Shown piece after piece: positions 34,005-45,999 of a stretch of 64,000 bases of DNA (within the stretch, counting starts at the first letter, position 1; every line of letters starts with the position of its first letter). The stretch lies in contig OY726559.1 of NCBI GenBank assembly GCA_963383645.1, positions 119,187,405-119,251,404 of the forward strand, in the 5' to 3' direction. Source of the DNA: Muscardinus avellanarius. Its lineage: Eukaryota; Chordata; Mammalia; Rodentia; Gliridae. The notes under the pieces are model-generated. The model made no database searches, was not told the DNA's origin, and saw only the letters and a list, made by a program, of their open reading frames with translations. The translations under genes and the position numbers were made by a program.

Positions 34005-34242
34005 CTATGGTTCAAGAGAAGAAATTTTCAGAGTGGAAATCACATAATGATAAGTGATAAGGTCTTTAAGACAGATTGCTGAGACGATATCTCCCCATAC
34101 CTTCCAAAAAGAAATCTAGGGGTTTTCATTGTCATTTTGTTTTGTATCATGTGAATTATGGGTTTTTTTTTCTTACTACATTTTGCATGTAGTGGCCCAA
34201 AGGAAACATGTTACTTGGGTCTTCAGATACCCAAGAGTTCTT

Positions 34243-34272
34243 GTGAGTGTGTGAGTGTGTGAGTGTGTGAGT

Positions 34273-34321
<49 letters not shown>
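34243..34321. repeat. (GT)n microsatellite with a (GAGTGT) block
   Basis: About six 'gagtgt'-type units run into more than 20 GT dinucleotides in the intron beyond the coiled-coil exon at 33.9 kb. Confidence 0.95.
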
Positions 34322-34322
<1 letters not shown>

Positions 34323-34980
34323 AACCCAGGAGCATTCTACCACTGAACTAATCTCATAGCCTGATTTATTCTTGGATTTTGAAGCAGGATCTCACAAGTT
34401 TGCTGAGAGTCTCCCTATATTGCTGAGGGAGTCACTGAACCTTACTCTTTCTGTCTCAAACTCCCTACTACTGGGAGTATAAGTGTGCACCACCATACCC
34501 AAATATTGTCAGAACATGATATGATTTTTTGTGGGGGAATACAGGGGATTGAACCCAGTGAAATTCTACCTCTGAACTATATCCCCATTCCTACTTTTAT
34601 TCTTTATTTTGAAATAGGGTGTTGATAAACTGCAGAGTACCTCACTAAGTAGCTAAGAATGGCCATGAATCTGTCATCCTTCTCTCTCAGCCTCCCAAGT
34701 ACTGAGCTTATAAGCATGTGCCACCATGCCTGGAAGACAATATAAATTTTAAATGACAGAAGAGGATAAAAATTCTTCAGCCGGGCGTGGTGGCGCACGC
34801 TTGTAATCCTCGCGCTTGGGAGGCAGAGACAGGAGGATTGCTCAGGTTCGAAGACAGCCCTGCGCGCTGGCTTAGGAGACCCTGTTTCCAAGTAAAAATG
34901 TAAAAATAGGTATGGGAGTGTAGCCCGGAGGTAGAAGGGCTTCCAGGAACCCCAGTACCACCAAAAAAAAAAAAATATCT
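34322..34980. mobile_element. Three intronic SINEs (two antisense, one young sense copy)
   Basis: Antisense copies lie at 34322-34510 and 34528-34735 (each starts with a dID complement, 'gggattgaacccagtgaaat' in the second). The sense young-type copy at 34778-34978 keeps CpGs ('gccgggcgtggtggcgcacg', 'tgcgcgctggcttaggagac'). The adjacent 34980-35355 interval is unassigned intron. Confidence 0.85.
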
Positions 34981-35354
34981 TCATGTCAGGACTGGGTATA
35001 AATCTTTCCTTGACGTAGTCTTTTCTGTCTTTGAAATACCTGCCAACAAACAAAGGTGATCTGTACAGGAAAAGAAGCCTCTCACTCTGGCTGTTCATGA
35101 CAGAGTACTTTTAGAAGTACTTTTAGAAGTCATCTCTAGAAGTACAGACATTCATAGGCCTGGTTATTCCACTTTGGGAGAGACAAATCATAGCAATGCC
35201 ACACTGACAATACATAGTGCAGATTGATTGAGTAAATGAAACTAGCATCCCCAAATGGTTTTACTCCCCCTCCTATCATGAGGGGGGCTACTTTGGAAAT
35301 CCTGTGTGTTTTGTCTTGCATAACCATTGCTCTCCCTGGATCAGCCATTGTTAC

Positions 35355-35412
35355 CTGCAGGCCACTGCTTCTTGAAATTCTTGATCATCATCATCCACAT
35401 CTCCAGGAATCT
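35355..35412 (-). CDS. NBPF: NBPF-like acidic linker exon, 58 nt
   Basis: The acceptor is 'aaatttggtttcag' and the donor is CTGCAG/GTAACAATG. The frame reads IPGDVDDDDQEFQEAVAC, an acidic peptide corresponding to the Asp/Glu-rich exon that follows the coiled-coil exon in NBPF proteins. It restores the phase between the two coiled-coil exons of this unit. Confidence 0.8.
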
Positions 35413-36439
35413 CTGAAACCAAATTTGAAACAGCCCATTCAGAGCTTAAGCTAATCTACTATTATGAGAAATGTACTGGCCTGTCTTGGCAGAGAAATAA
35501 ATTATTTGAGTATGAGTTCAAAAGTCTCCATTTTGTCTTTGAAGAAACAACTTGATGAAGAAAACTTCAAATAGTGCTATGCACATGTGTGAAGTTATCA
35601 ATTACAATCTCGATAATGTGCTCAACTGGGCAAAGGGAAACATGTCTTTTTGTACCGAGGTCAACAGAGATGGGAGAATTGCCATGACTTTCAGGGTCTC
35701 CAGCTCTACTTTCCTCCCGTCAGATAGCTGATTGTCAGAATCAGTGACTCTACATCCCTCCATGGCTCTCACACCAACCATAATTATTTCTCAAAGGAGA
35801 GGAAAGACCACATGTCCCCTGACTCTTCATACAATTGGGGGCTTCACTAGCTCCTTGCTTCCATCACCAGAGATGAGAAACAGAAGTGCGGGGAAAGACA
35901 ATTACACTCCCCCTCAAGAAATTCAGCATCAGGATATCTAGGAGACTTTCCTTGTAGCCCAGGCTATTTTAAATCTTTCAGATTTTCACCCGCCATACCC
36001 ATCTTTCTGTGAGGATTCTGCCTGCTGTCCAAATGCTACCCTTCCTCTAGAAGGAAGGCAAGGGTTGAAAAAATACAGACTCCACTCAGGGCATTTCTCC
36101 TGTGTCCTTTCTCTGAGACAGTGCTGAGTTGTTGAAGGGCATCAATAAATATTCCTGTGATTTTTGCTAGAACTACCATGTGAGACATTCCTTCTCATTT
36201 TAGAGATAAATAAAATACAAAAATTTAGGAAGGAAGACTCAATCAACTTTCCATTTTAAGTACAGATCACAACAAGAATGGAATCTGGTAAACTCACTCA
36301 TCCACCAGAGAATTTTCCCCTCAACAATCTGCTCCTATCTTTTAACACTAATCTATTAATCCTCTGTCTTCCCACCCAAGGAGTCTGGATCTTGTCATGG
36401 CCTCAAATATTACATGAAATAATAAATCAGGTACAATTT

Positions 36440-36612
36440 CAGCTGGGCATGGTGGCGCTCACTAGTAATCCCAGAATATGGGAGGCTGAGACCGGAGGAT
36501 CACAATTCATGGACAGCTTCAGCTACATAGTGAAGTTCTCCGCAATTTAGAGGTGTAACTCAGAAGTCAAATGCCCCTGGGTTCCTTTCCCAGACTTGCC
36601 AATAAAAAAAAA
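36440..36612 (+). mobile_element. Intronic B1-dID SINE
   Basis: 'agctgggcatggtggcgctc' head and a shortened dID tail 'gaggtgtaactcagaagtca' with 'cccctgggttcc'. The 35413-36440 intron has no other repeat, and part of it (35.64-36.25 kb) aligns with 49.54-50.25 kb of the other unit. Confidence 0.85.
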
Positions 36613-36696
36613 ATCTGGTGGGGGTAATGGCATGTCCTGTGAGCTGGGACCCTTGGACCATCTCAGTGTAACCAGGGACTATCTGTGGCCTCTCAC

Positions 36697-36899
36697 CTGC
36701 ATGGAGCTTGGGGTCTAAGTGCTCCAGCAGCCCCTGCTCCTCAGCCAGTTGCTCTTGTTGACTTTCAGGAACATCCAGGTTGAGAAGCTCCTCGAGATCC
36801 TGGATGAAGGAGGAAGTGGCATCTTTCCCTTCCTGGAGCTTCTGTTGTAACTGCTGGAGTAGCTCCTGGGTTTGTCCATGAATTACTTCATAGCATTTC
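36697..36899 (-). CDS. NBPF: NBPF-like coiled-coil exon, 203 nt (downstream unit, first)
   Basis: The acceptor is 'cttccactttccttag' and the donor is GCAG/GTGAGAGG. The frame contains QELLQQLQQKLQEGKDATSS and ESQQEQLAEEQGLLEHLDPK. It is 12 nt (four codons) shorter than the other three coiled-coil exons but keeps the same phases. Gln enrichment strengthens the coiled coil. Confidence 0.9.
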
Positions 36900-37082
36900 C
36901 TAAGGAAAGTGGAAGGAGAAACAGTGGAATGGGGTCATGATGCATCATAAAAAATTTGAGAAGGATTTCTCTGAATACATTCCAGTGTTCTCAGAAATGT
37001 TGATGCCACAAATCAAATCCATAAATATTTAGAAATCACTGGAATTATATGATAGGTAATTTAATATATTAATGGCAAGTGG

Positions 37083-37290
37083 TAGCTGGGTGTGGTGGTG
37101 CATGCTTGTAATGTCAGTACTTGTGAGAATGAGACAGAATGAGGTGCAGGTTTGTGGTCGGTCTCCACCAACCTTCTTCGCAAACTAGTGAGACCCTGTT
37201 TTAAAAGAAAGAATAAGATAGGGCTGGGGTGTGGTTTGGTGGAAGAATCCCCCTGAGTTCAACTCCCCAGTACCACAAAAAATGAAAGAA
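37083..37290 (+). mobile_element. Intronic B1-dID SINE
   Basis: 'agctgggtgtggtggtgcat' and dID tail 'agggctggggtgtggtttgg' ... 'cctgagttcaactccccagt', ending in (GAAA)-type tail. Confidence 0.85.
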
Positions 37291-37370
37291 AGAAAAAGAG
37301 AAAAAGAGTGGATTTCAATGGAGGAAAACTGAAAAAGGAAAGCAACAAACTTTGGAAACATACTTTGTGG

Positions 37371-37425
37371 TTGGTTGGTTGGTTGGTTGGTTGGTTGGTT
37401 GGTTGCTTGGTTGCTTGGTTGATTG
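37371..37425. repeat. (GGTT)n microsatellite
   Basis: About nine GGTT units followed by GCTT/GATT variants. Paired G tracts could fold as a two-tetrad quadruplex on the plus strand, which is the template for the gene. Confidence 0.9.
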
Positions 37426-37546
37426 GGTGAAAGAGGTATGGGTATTCAGTAGATTTTTCTTGTTGCTTTGTTTTGGTCTGGTATGCACGGATAAAATCTT
37501 TGTGTCACACTAGTTACCATTAACAGTCCTTAATTATCAGAGTTAC

Positions 37547-37598
37547 CTGGGGGTCTTTTGCTGTTGTGTTTTTTCATCTTCACAATCTCTTTTGTTTT
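37547..37598 (-). CDS. NBPF: NBPF-like exon S, 52 nt (downstream unit, second)
   Basis: The acceptor is 'cctgattttatttgcag' and the donor is CCCAG/GTAACTCTG. The frame gives NKRDCEDEKTQQQKTP. It pairs with 52931-52982. Confidence 0.87.
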
Positions 37599-38194
37599 CT
37601 GCAAATAAAATCAGGTCCAGTCTTAGAACATCATTCTTGTTTTGAATGTAGCAAAAACAGGAATATAAATATTTTCTGGATAAATTAGAATATTAAGTGG
37701 AACCAACAAGGGGCATCAGAATGTGTCCAGGAGAAGGAACTTATCTTGATTGTCTGAACCATTGAGTCCTGAGCTTCCGATGTCACAGATGATCAACACA
37801 ATCCAACTCTTGGACACCATAAGAGTCGAGCACATTATTATTTTTTCCCAGATTTACTGGGGACCTGCCTTGTTGCCTGTTAGAACTTTGTGCTACAACC
37901 TGCTTTAACAGACACCTCATTCATTTTTGGTTTACTTGAGAACAAATATTGAGATTAGACTTAGTTGGAATATACAAACTTTCACAAGGGAAGGAGTCCT
38001 TGGTGCTTCCTAGAGAACACAATCCTTGGCCATTCATTGACATCAGGCACCACTGTCATGTTCTGCCTTCAGAAAAATTCCATACAAGGGCTGTGGTAGT
38101 GTGGAAGTGTTTGAATAGCCAGCAATATTCATAAAGGACAAGACCATCAGGAGAGAACTGGGAACTCAGAATGGAGAAATATGATATACAACCT

Positions 38195-38342
38195 CAAAAA
38201 TATATATATTACATGTAAATATAAATATATATTTATATATATGAATTATTTAATATTATACAAGTTAATATAGAAATATATCATAGATTATTTATATATA
38301 ATCAATAATATCCAAATATATATATATATATATATATACATA

Positions 38343-38377
<35 letters not shown>

Positions 38378-38378
38378 T
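38195..38378. repeat. AT-rich tract, (TA)n and (GT)n
   Basis: Alternating A/T sequence leads to (TA)n at 38317-38338 and then (GT)n at 38345-38376. The rest of the 37.6-38.8 kb intron aligns with 53.3-54.0 kb. Confidence 0.9.
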
Positions 38379-38799
38379 ATTTTTGAACTAGGTTAACCTG
38401 ACATGTTCAAGGAAATTTTTAAAGAAGTTACATGATAAAAGACAGTTGGAGGAGATATACAAAATGCCATCATAAAACGGTTCATTAGACCATGATGTAC
38501 ATAGGTGGAGGGTCAGGAATTTTCAAGATACCTTCACTCTCCTAACCTTGGCTTGCTTTACTTACATACTCTGAATCTACCAGTGAGTGTCAAGGAAAGA
38601 GGGTATTGCTTGGATCTAGAAAGAGTTTGAGCCGACTCTCCCACCTGACGTTAGGTTCTAGACTGTGGCTGAAACTCAAGTGTCTCTACAGGGCCTGCCT
38701 GCAGAGAGGTCTCTACCCACACAGAGTGCTGGGCTTAAGGAATGTGAAGGCCGCATGAGAATACAGGGAACCTTAGGATCTTCATCATGGCATACATAC

Positions 38800-38966
38800 C
38801 AGCCATATCCAAAGCAGAGCAAGCCAAGTGCTCCTCACAAACAAAGTCTGGACTGAGGGTAGCCTGTATAGAATCAGACACATCACGGCAACTGGAATTA
38901 ACCCAATACATCTCATCCAGTGAGTTTGCCAACTCTTCATCCAGTTCTTTATCTTCTGCCAGATCC
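38800..38966 (-). CDS. NBPF: NBPF-like Olduvai exon O (downstream copy), 167 nt, intact
   Basis: The acceptor is 'tttttacctggctcatag' and the donor is GGCTG/GTATGTATG. The frame runs DLAEDKELDEELANSLDEMY through SCRDVSDSIQATLSPDFVCE and ends HLACSALDMA. The run LACSALD-x-A and the D-V-S-D motif are those of the NBPF4/NBPF6 type of Olduvai domain as I recall it. No duplication or frameshift is present, so this copy shows the state before the changes in exon O at 54 kb. Confidence 0.92.
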
Positions 38967-39419
38967 CTATGAGCCAGGTAAAAAGGGAGACCACAGTGTT
39001 ACAGAGTGCAAGACTGGCTTTCTCAAAGTATCTCCTGGTCCTCATTGAAAGCCTCATGGAGAAGCCACAGAAAGCCTCTATGGAGAACAACACACTGTAG
39101 CAATCCCTTCAAAGGGAAAAACAATACAATCCTCTCTGATGTGGGCAGAGTGTGACTGTCTTATGAGAATGATAAGAGGGGTGGGGTGGGAGAGTGGGCA
39201 GCAGGTTCTCTGGGCACTGTTCACGTAACATGCTGAGAAGGGGAAGGACACCCCCCCACAGTTGGATCCAGGCATGGCCTACACACAATGAGAACCACAA
39301 AACTTGCTATAACTGCAAACACAGTTTGGGCACAATTTTGAGGCTGTGTGCTTGAGTGAAGTAGGAATATATATTCAGAAGTTCTGCTCTATTTTCTCTT
39401 GTTACTAAATAAATTTAAT

Positions 39420-40020
39420 TTAATGTTAAATATACTTTTGTAGGGGCATTGTAATTATACACCATAATGAGGTTCCAGATAGGATCACTCATGCACATAG
39501 CAGTTGGTGTTTTTCTCTCTGAACGCCACTCTCGCCCATAAATATATTATTGTTTGAGGAGATTTGAGTTGATAATTTCATATATACGCACAGCACTATT
39601 TGAGCTATTGCCATCATAAAGCTTCACTTCTCAGCATACCAATCCCCAAACTCCCTCAAACATTCCGCTAAACTGTCTCCCTTTACCCAAAGTGAATTTT
39701 GCGAAACAAACACTCTATAACTTACACACACAAGTAAAAACCTCACAACTGTCACTTTGTGATGGGCTTAGCATACATTTGCCCAGTTCCATCTTTTTTC
39801 TACAAATATTATAATCTTGGTCATTTTTATTAAAGCTAAGCAAAATTCTACTGTGTGTATATACCATACTTTTGCAATCCAATCATTGGTTAAAGGTCAC
39901 CAAGGCAGAGTGTTCCATAGCTTGATTATTTTGAATCGTGCTGCTATGAACATGGATATGCATGTATCTTTGCAATATTTTGAATTCTCATTTTTTGAAT
40001 TATATCCTTATTGAAAGAAG
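39420..40020 (-). mobile_element. L1 3' fragment in the downstream unit (duplicated with 54.70-55.53 kb)
   Basis: Antisense 3' UTR and late ORF2 ('ggcattgtaattatacacca', 'aattctactgtgtgtatata', 'gaatcgtgctgctatgaaca'). The same L1 is in the matching intron of the upstream unit, so it predates the unit duplication. Positions 38967-39420 are intron with no recognised repeat. Confidence 0.8.
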
Positions 40021-40129
40021 TTTAAAAACTTATACGTAAGAAAAGCTGGTGTGTTTTTGTCTGCAATTTACAGATGAAATTTCCATATCATACTAGTTAC
40101 CATTAGCAATCCTCGATTCTCAGAGTTAC

Positions 40130-40181
40130 CTGGAGGGCGTTGGCTCTTGTCTTTCTTCATACTGAGAATCTGTTTTGCTTT
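40130..40181 (-). CDS. NBPF: NBPF-like exon S, 52 nt (downstream unit, first)
   Basis: The acceptor is 'cttattttatttccag' and the donor is TCCAG/GTAACTCTG. The frame gives KTDSQYEERQEPTPS. It is the counterpart of 55875-55926; the intronic flanks, including the acceptor tract, are also alike. Confidence 0.87.
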
Positions 40182-40885
40182 CTGGAAATAAAATAAGACA
40201 GCAGCAATCATATTACACCATTCCTGCCTTACACATTTCAAACACAGTGCCATAAAATTACCTTGGGGAAGTTAGGATGTTACAAGAAGAAAACCACAGG
40301 AGGCATCAGGATATGACCTATAAAAAGAATCTGGTCTCCTTTTTTGAGATTCCTCAGTGTGATGTGGGGTAAAAGTTCCTTGGATATTCATGGAGGCTCA
40401 CTGTGCCAGGGATTAAAAAAAGCCTTTTCTGTGGGAAAAACTCCGTTTATATATACATGAGTGTTTGGGTATGAGTGTGTGAGTGATTTCAGGTAATTAT
40501 AAGACTGCTTAATGAAGACATGCCAAAGCTGAGGAAAGAAGATGAAGCTCAGAGCCCAGGAACCATGGTACCATCTCCAGAAGTACAAGCAAGGTAACAT
40601 CCTTCTTGAACAACTCCCAAAGCTCACACAACTCTGTTCAGATATGATAATTGACAAGACATTTGGAAGACATGTAATGCATCATGACAAAACATTAATT
40701 GAAAAAATGATGAACCCACTTGGGAAATCTGTCAGAGTTGTCCATGATACCTTCTCTCCCCCCACCCTGGCCTTCATTGCTTCCACACCCACATGTGTCA
40801 ATGAGGCCCAGGGTAAGAGGGAGTGAGGAAAACCAGAATATGTGCCAACTATCTGACGCTCCTCAGGTCAGATCCTTTGTAATTA

Positions 40886-40930
<45 letters not shown>

Positions 40931-41030
40931 CTGTGTTTGTGTGGTGGTGATGAATGAACCCTAGGACTTTCTCCCTCTGAGCTCCACTACAGGTCAGTTT
41001 TATTTTTGATTTGGAAACAAGTCTCACGGT
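40182..41030. other. Intron with a (GT)n tract at 40887-40931
   Basis: No exon-like segment was found. The part at 40320-40410 resembles the intron near 56.1-56.4 kb. The GT repeat is uninterrupted for about 42 bases. Confidence 0.6.
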
Positions 41031-41520
41031 GCTGAGAGCCTCTCACAAACTTGTTCAAAGTAGCATCAAACCTGAGATCCTTCTGCCTCAGCATCCCAAG
41101 TCCTGCATTTCTTTTTTTTCCATTTTTTTATTGGTGCAATATATTCATACATCATACATCATATTGGGGTAAAAACTTGTGTGTAGAGACATGCACACAT
41201 CACTGATTTAACCCCTACCCAATTCCCACCCTATTTCCTCCCCCTCCCTCCCTCCCTTGCTTGGCTTAGTGGTTGACTTCGATATGTTTAAGCACATTGT
41301 GTGTTTTAGAGATTTTCCTCTTCCCCCCCTCCTCTCTCCTCCTTTAAGTTGTCTTCTTTGCTCCTCCATAGGATTTTCTTTTTCATCTAGAGTTCCTCCT
41401 ATGACCCAATTCTCCCTAACTCTCACATATTAGGGAAAGCATCTGATTTCTTATTTTTTGTGACTGACTAATCTCCCTTAGCGTAATGTCCTCCAGATTT
41501 CATAAAGTGTGATTTATACT
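41030..41520 (-). mobile_element. SINE piece followed by an L1 3' UTR
   Basis: Positions 41030-41105 are an antisense B1 piece. Positions 41110-41515 are an antisense L1 3' UTR ('tttttattggtgcaatatat', 'gcttggcttagtggttgact', 'actctcacatattagggaaa'), ending at the ORF2 boundary ('ctaatctcccttagcgtaat'). Confidence 0.85.
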
Positions 41521-41794
41521 CGTGTTTCTAGAGGGCCTGCCTGTAGAGAGGCCTCTACCCACCCAAAGGACTGAGCAGAAAGTCTATGGATGCAAGCTGG
41601 GAAGCAATGAGAGCTTTATTCTCTTTGCCATCGGCATACTCACCAACTTCTACTTTATTGAATATTATTGGTAAGGATAAAATTTATTTTGGTGAAAGGA
41701 AGACTCATCTTGTTGCTCAGAAAAACAACAACAAAAACCCCAATCAAACAAACATCATCTGTTACTTTGCTGATGGTAACCCTATAATACTTAC

Positions 41795-42001
41795 TGTAAT
41801 TCTGGGGCTCACTAAAAAGAGAGGAGACTTTAGTTTCCAATATACGAAGCTTTTCTTTGATATTGTGTAAAGTCTTCTTATTCCCTTTAAATTGATAGAG
41901 AAACTGGTCTACTAATACATCATTTTTTTGTGACTTTGGTGCCGGCAAGGTGCTCACAGATTCTGCCATGGATATACTTGATGAAGAAGTAGTGCTGGAA
42001 A
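41795..42001 (-). CDS. NBPF: NBPF-like exon A (downstream copy), 207 nt
   Basis: The acceptor is 'ttggttttattccccacag' and the donor is TACA/GTAAGTATT. The frame contains ISMAESVSTLPAPKSQKND, then LHNIKEKLRILETKVSSLF. It has an internal ATG (MAESV) that could serve as a start if transcription begins nearby. It sits between exons C and S, whereas the other A copy sits upstream of exon B, so exon order differs between the units. Confidence 0.85.
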
Positions 42002-42484
42002 CTGTGGGGAATAAAACCAAATACCAGAGGAGTTAAAAACATACAAAATCAATTCAGTTTCTTTGTGACTAAGGAATGACAGTAGTTTACTTACTGTTCC
42101 AAAAATGCTCATCAACACTCCCATGGAACTAGAGTTCTTAACCCATGAAACAATAGTCAAAATGTTGGAGCTGAAAGCCCAGGGCTCTGCCTAGAACTCA
42201 GCCTACAGCAAGCATGAGGTAGGCAGGCTCAGTGTGCCAGCTAACTATGCTGGGGCAGTAACAGACTTAGAAAGTGGGGGTATCATGGAATGTCAGGAGC
42301 CCCTGCTTCCAGTCATCCAGGTCAGGCAGATACACAAGACCCTGGTCTCTAGGGAAGGTCAGCATGATGAGGACCTCTTACTCATCCACACTGCACTGTC
42401 ATGGACCTTTATGCCTGTACCTCCAACTTTGCTTTTCCAAAAAAAAAACTAAATATATTTCTCCTTTTTCTTTTTTCTTTTTTT
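42002..42484. other. Intron upstream of exon A, aligned with 61.7-62.1 kb
   Basis: Shared phrases with 61.75-62.1 kb include 'tcaaaatgttggagctgaaa' against 'tcaaaacgtcagggctcaga', and 'gatgaggacctctta' against 'gatgaggacctctca'. A shorter piece of the same block survives at 11.16-11.27 kb. Confidence 0.7.
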
Positions 42485-43268
42485 TTTTTCTTCTTTTGTG
42501 GTACTGGGGTTCCAGGAAACCCTTCTTACCTCCGGGCTACACTCCCAGACCTATTTTATATTTTTATTTGGAAACAGGGTCTCCTAATCCAGCACTGCTG
42601 GCTTTGAACCTGTGTGATCCTCCTGTCTCTGCCTCCCAAGTGCGGGGATTACAAGCATGCGCCATCCAGCCCGGCTTCTCCTCTTTCATTTTCTGTAGGT
42701 ATAGAGTCAACAGCAGAAACTGTCCCTCAACAACTTCTCTTTTCTTCAGGGTTGGCCACAACTTATCTCAATAACCCTTAACATGAAAACAGATCTAAGC
42801 TTTCCCTCGAATGAAACATGTAAATCTTAACCATTTTAAAGAGTCATGATAGAAATTTCCTAATATACATGATGTACATTCCCAAATATATCAAAGGCAA
42901 TCATTAAGCCAACCATGAGAATGAGGGAAGGGGGAGAAAATGGGTTGGGAAGTGAGGAAGGGCTAAATGTGTGATGTATGCATGTATGCCTCTGCCATCT
43001 TGTACCCCATTGAGATGTATACCAACAAGGAAACAATAAAAATAAATAAATAAATAAATAAATAAAATTGTCATGAGGCCTAGAATATTGGCTCATACCT
43101 CTAAGTGCAGTACCTGGGCAGTGGAGACAAGAGAATCAAAGAATTGAGGCCAGCCTCAGCAAGTTACTCTCAGCAAGTAATTGAAGTCTAGTTTTCAATG
43201 AAAAATAAACAGTGCTGGTGGTTAAGCTCAGAGGCAGAATGTCCTTGGATTTGATCCCTGTATTCTTC
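42485..43268. mobile_element. Antisense SINE, sense L1 3' UTR, sense SINE
   Basis: 42485-42680 is an antisense young-type SINE ('ctggggttccaggaaaccct', 'ctcctaatccagcactgctg'). 42845-43068 is a sense L1 3' UTR ending in (AAAT)n at 43036-43066. 43075-43265 is a sense B1-dID copy. Confidence 0.85.
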
Positions 43269-44374
43269 CCCACACACACACATACATTGCCATGATGTTC
43301 ATCTCTGAATAGTTCAAAAATTATTTCTCAAGTATACAACAAAGCAATGTAGAACACACAGAATCAATGATTAGTGCTTTATTTCTGTTCTTTATCAGTA
43401 TTAGTTTTGCTACATTCCCCTTTTCTGTTGGCTCCTTTTCTCTCACAGGACATCTGTTGGCTTTTCACTAAACATAGGTTAATTCTTACATCACTACCTC
43501 TTAAGCTCCTTCTCTATGTTGGATAGTTTCTGTGAGATTTATGTTATGGGAGGCATACTCTAGAAAGTCTTGAGTTCAAAAAAGTCTTGATGTTGTGTTG
43601 ATTGTGAGATTGATAATATGAGAGAAAATCCTCAAGAAAGTCTCACTGGATAAATAATCCCACGTTTGGTCAATTAATATCACCATACTCTTTGTCCTAA
43701 ACCTGGCAATCAGTTCATTATTCCAGCCAACTGAAAATCTGTGAAAAATGGCTTTCTAGAAAAGGTTCTTTAAGACTTAGCCCTTCATCAGATAATCCAG
43801 TTCTCGATAGAATTGAGATTATATACTCTTGGCTAACTGAATGAATGGATGGAATCTATAGATATTCAGAGAGGAAAACCTGTCAAGTTTCAAAGAGAAC
43901 AAGTTCCTTTCTATGCAAGGAGGTGGAGAGGGCCACAGTCCATGCAATGACTTCAGGAATAATTGCAGATACTTTTAAGAGCTGTTAGTATCCTAGTAGA
44001 TACATGGCACCTTATCACTTGTACAAGACAACTTAGAAGAGAGGCAGTGGCTGGAGCTTAGGAATCAGGACAATAGTGACTCCAATGATGTAGTCAAGAG
44101 TTTTATCCCATTTGGACAGCATCTAACTCTCAAAATACACTCATTATTTAGAAAAATTCAGAAAGGATATTTCAGGAGAGATTAGCTATCCTAGGTTAAG
44201 AAAATAAGCTCATGCAGATCTTTGCTGGGACCCTGCAGTAGTGGTGGCACCTTGTCTTTTAAAATCTATGCATTACAACACTGAACAAGTCATTTGATAT
44301 GCAGAAAGAGTCATGGCTGCTATGAGTGTGACTAAATTTTTGTTTTTTGTTTTTTTTATGCTTCTTTTTTATCG
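43269..44374. other. Intron, aligned with 62.46-62.65 and 56.45-57.10 kb
   Basis: The first 230 bases match the sequence upstream of exon A at 62.5 kb ('catctgttggcttttcactaaa'-type text). From about 43.55 kb it matches 56.45-57.1 kb ('ggcaatcagttcattattcc', 'gatggatggaatctata'). No exon is visible in it. Confidence 0.7.
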
Positions 44375-44800
44375 CATTTTACTTCTGAGCTACTTCCTCA
44401 GCCCGATTTTATTTATTTATTTATTTATTTTTATTTAATTATTTTTAATGGTTTTATTTTATTTATTTTTTTGGTGGTACTAGGGGTAGAACCCAGAGGC
44501 ATTCTACCTCTGGGCAATATTCCCAGCCCTTTTTATATTTTATTTGGAAACAGGGTCTTGGTAAGTTGCCGAAAGCCTAAGTAGCTGAGGCTGGTTTCGA
44601 ACCCATGTTATCCTCTGTTTCAGCCTCCCAAGCGCAGGGATTACAAGCGTGCGCCACCATGCCCGGATATTTCTTTATTTTTAAAATGAGGTCTCACTAC
44701 ATTGCTGTAGGTCTCACTAAATTTATGAGGCTGGCCTCTATTCTGTGATCCTCTTGTCCTAGCATCCCAAGTACTGGGATTACAGGCATGGGTCACCATG
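44375..44800 (-). mobile_element. Antisense SINEs with a T-rich (ATTT)n lead
   Basis: (TTTA)n at 44408-44450 precedes an antisense young-type copy (44470-44670, 'cccaagcgcagggattacaa', 'gtgcgccaccatgcccgg') and a further antisense B1 head at 44675-44800. Confidence 0.85.
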
Positions 44801-44851
44801 TTCTATGCAATTTGTTATATTTATTTTTTATCCCCCTCATGCAGTACTTAC

Positions 44852-45027
44852 GAGCAGCTTCTGAAGAAGGGGTGGCTTCATGCTCTTCCAATAATTTAGC
44901 AGTGGTGCAAGGAGGCTGGTGGATGTCAGTCAGCTCAGAGTCACTCAAGGAAGTCTTGTGAGCACCCGCTAAAAATTCCTGCTGGGTTTCTATTACGCTG
45001 TCCTCTTCCTGTTCCTCTTTGCTTGAC
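44852..45027 (-). CDS. NBPF: NBPF-like exon C (downstream copy), Olduvai-like, 176 nt
   Basis: The acceptor is 'gattgtgttgtttatcccatcaag' with only its last part counted, and the donor is CTC/GTAAGTACTG, intact. The frame reads an acidic lead, QEFLAGAHKTSLSDSELTDI and HQPPCTT, then a Ser-rich end. The length is close to the 173-nt long exon of Olduvai doublets. The same splice phases as in the upstream copy are kept. Confidence 0.87.
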
Positions 45028-45999
45028 CTTGATGGGATAAACAACACAATCAGCCAAGAAAAATTGCATGTAACATTCCTCCGTGGTCCTGTTCAAGGCC
45101 TATGTGTTCTAGAAGACACAGGAAACTGCCTTTAAGGAAAAGTGCAGAACACATCTGCTTTGTAGCAAGAGATAGGAGGCTGTGTACAGTGCAGTGTCTG
45201 GTCAAGGATCCTGAGAATCTGTAGAGTCAAAAGATCTTGTGTATTCTAAGACTTTATATTGTCACAAAATACAATCTGGCATGTGAGGTCTGATTAGGTT
45301 CTTTGCTATGGAATCCCTGCCAGCAAACTAAGACCAACCATACAGAAAGCACAAATGCATCTTATCCTCAACTGATCCATACAAGACAGGAGAGGTAAAT
45401 TCTGTGAGATTCAAAAATGGTAACCAGGTTTCGTGGCACAAGCCTGTAATCTCAGTACTTGGGAGTCTGAGACAGGAGGATTTCACATTGGAGGCCAGAC
45501 TCAATAACTTTATAGACACCTGGTTTCAAAGCAGTAATTTTAAAAACTGTGGATATAGCATGGGGATAGAATGCCCCTAGTTTCAATCCCTAGTCCATAA
45601 AACAAATGAACAAAAAAAAACTAGACTCAGTATGCAGACTGAGTAGAAATGGTGCATTCCTCCCTTGTCTTAGGTCTGTCTTAATGAGAACAGTTCCTTT
45701 GATTCATCTTGAATTCAGTTCATGGGTTCTCTGAGAGGAGCACAGTACTTAAGTCTGCAGAGTTGCACAATAGACACTAAGGGCTTTCACAGAGAGTTCT
45801 GTGAGGACATTCGAAGAGAGCGCTCCAAAACGAATTCCAGTACAGTCTCTCGAGATGCTAATGGCAAAATAATAATAATAATAATGAAAACCCAGAATGG
45901 AAGGAAATTGTCGGTGAGGAGGGAGAAATATGACAAAAGGGGAAAAGTAGGATTGAGGAAGAGGAAACAGTTCAAATAATATTATGGCAATATTTGAAT
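45028..45999. other. Intron with a sense SINE at 45415-45605
   Basis: 45028-45410 aligns with 57.58-58.13 kb of the upstream unit. The SINE ('aaccaggtttcgtggcacaa' ... 'cccctagtttcaatccctag') follows. From 45605 to 46000 nothing was recognised except (AAT)n at 45867-45885. Confidence 0.65.

Noticed and set aside
34604..35098. Long frames across SINEs (also 9614-9994, 12396-12988 and 42274-42774)
   Set aside because: They read through antisense B1-dID SINEs, giving the recurrent peptide 'FYLETGSPKPAR'. They are repeat translations, not genes.
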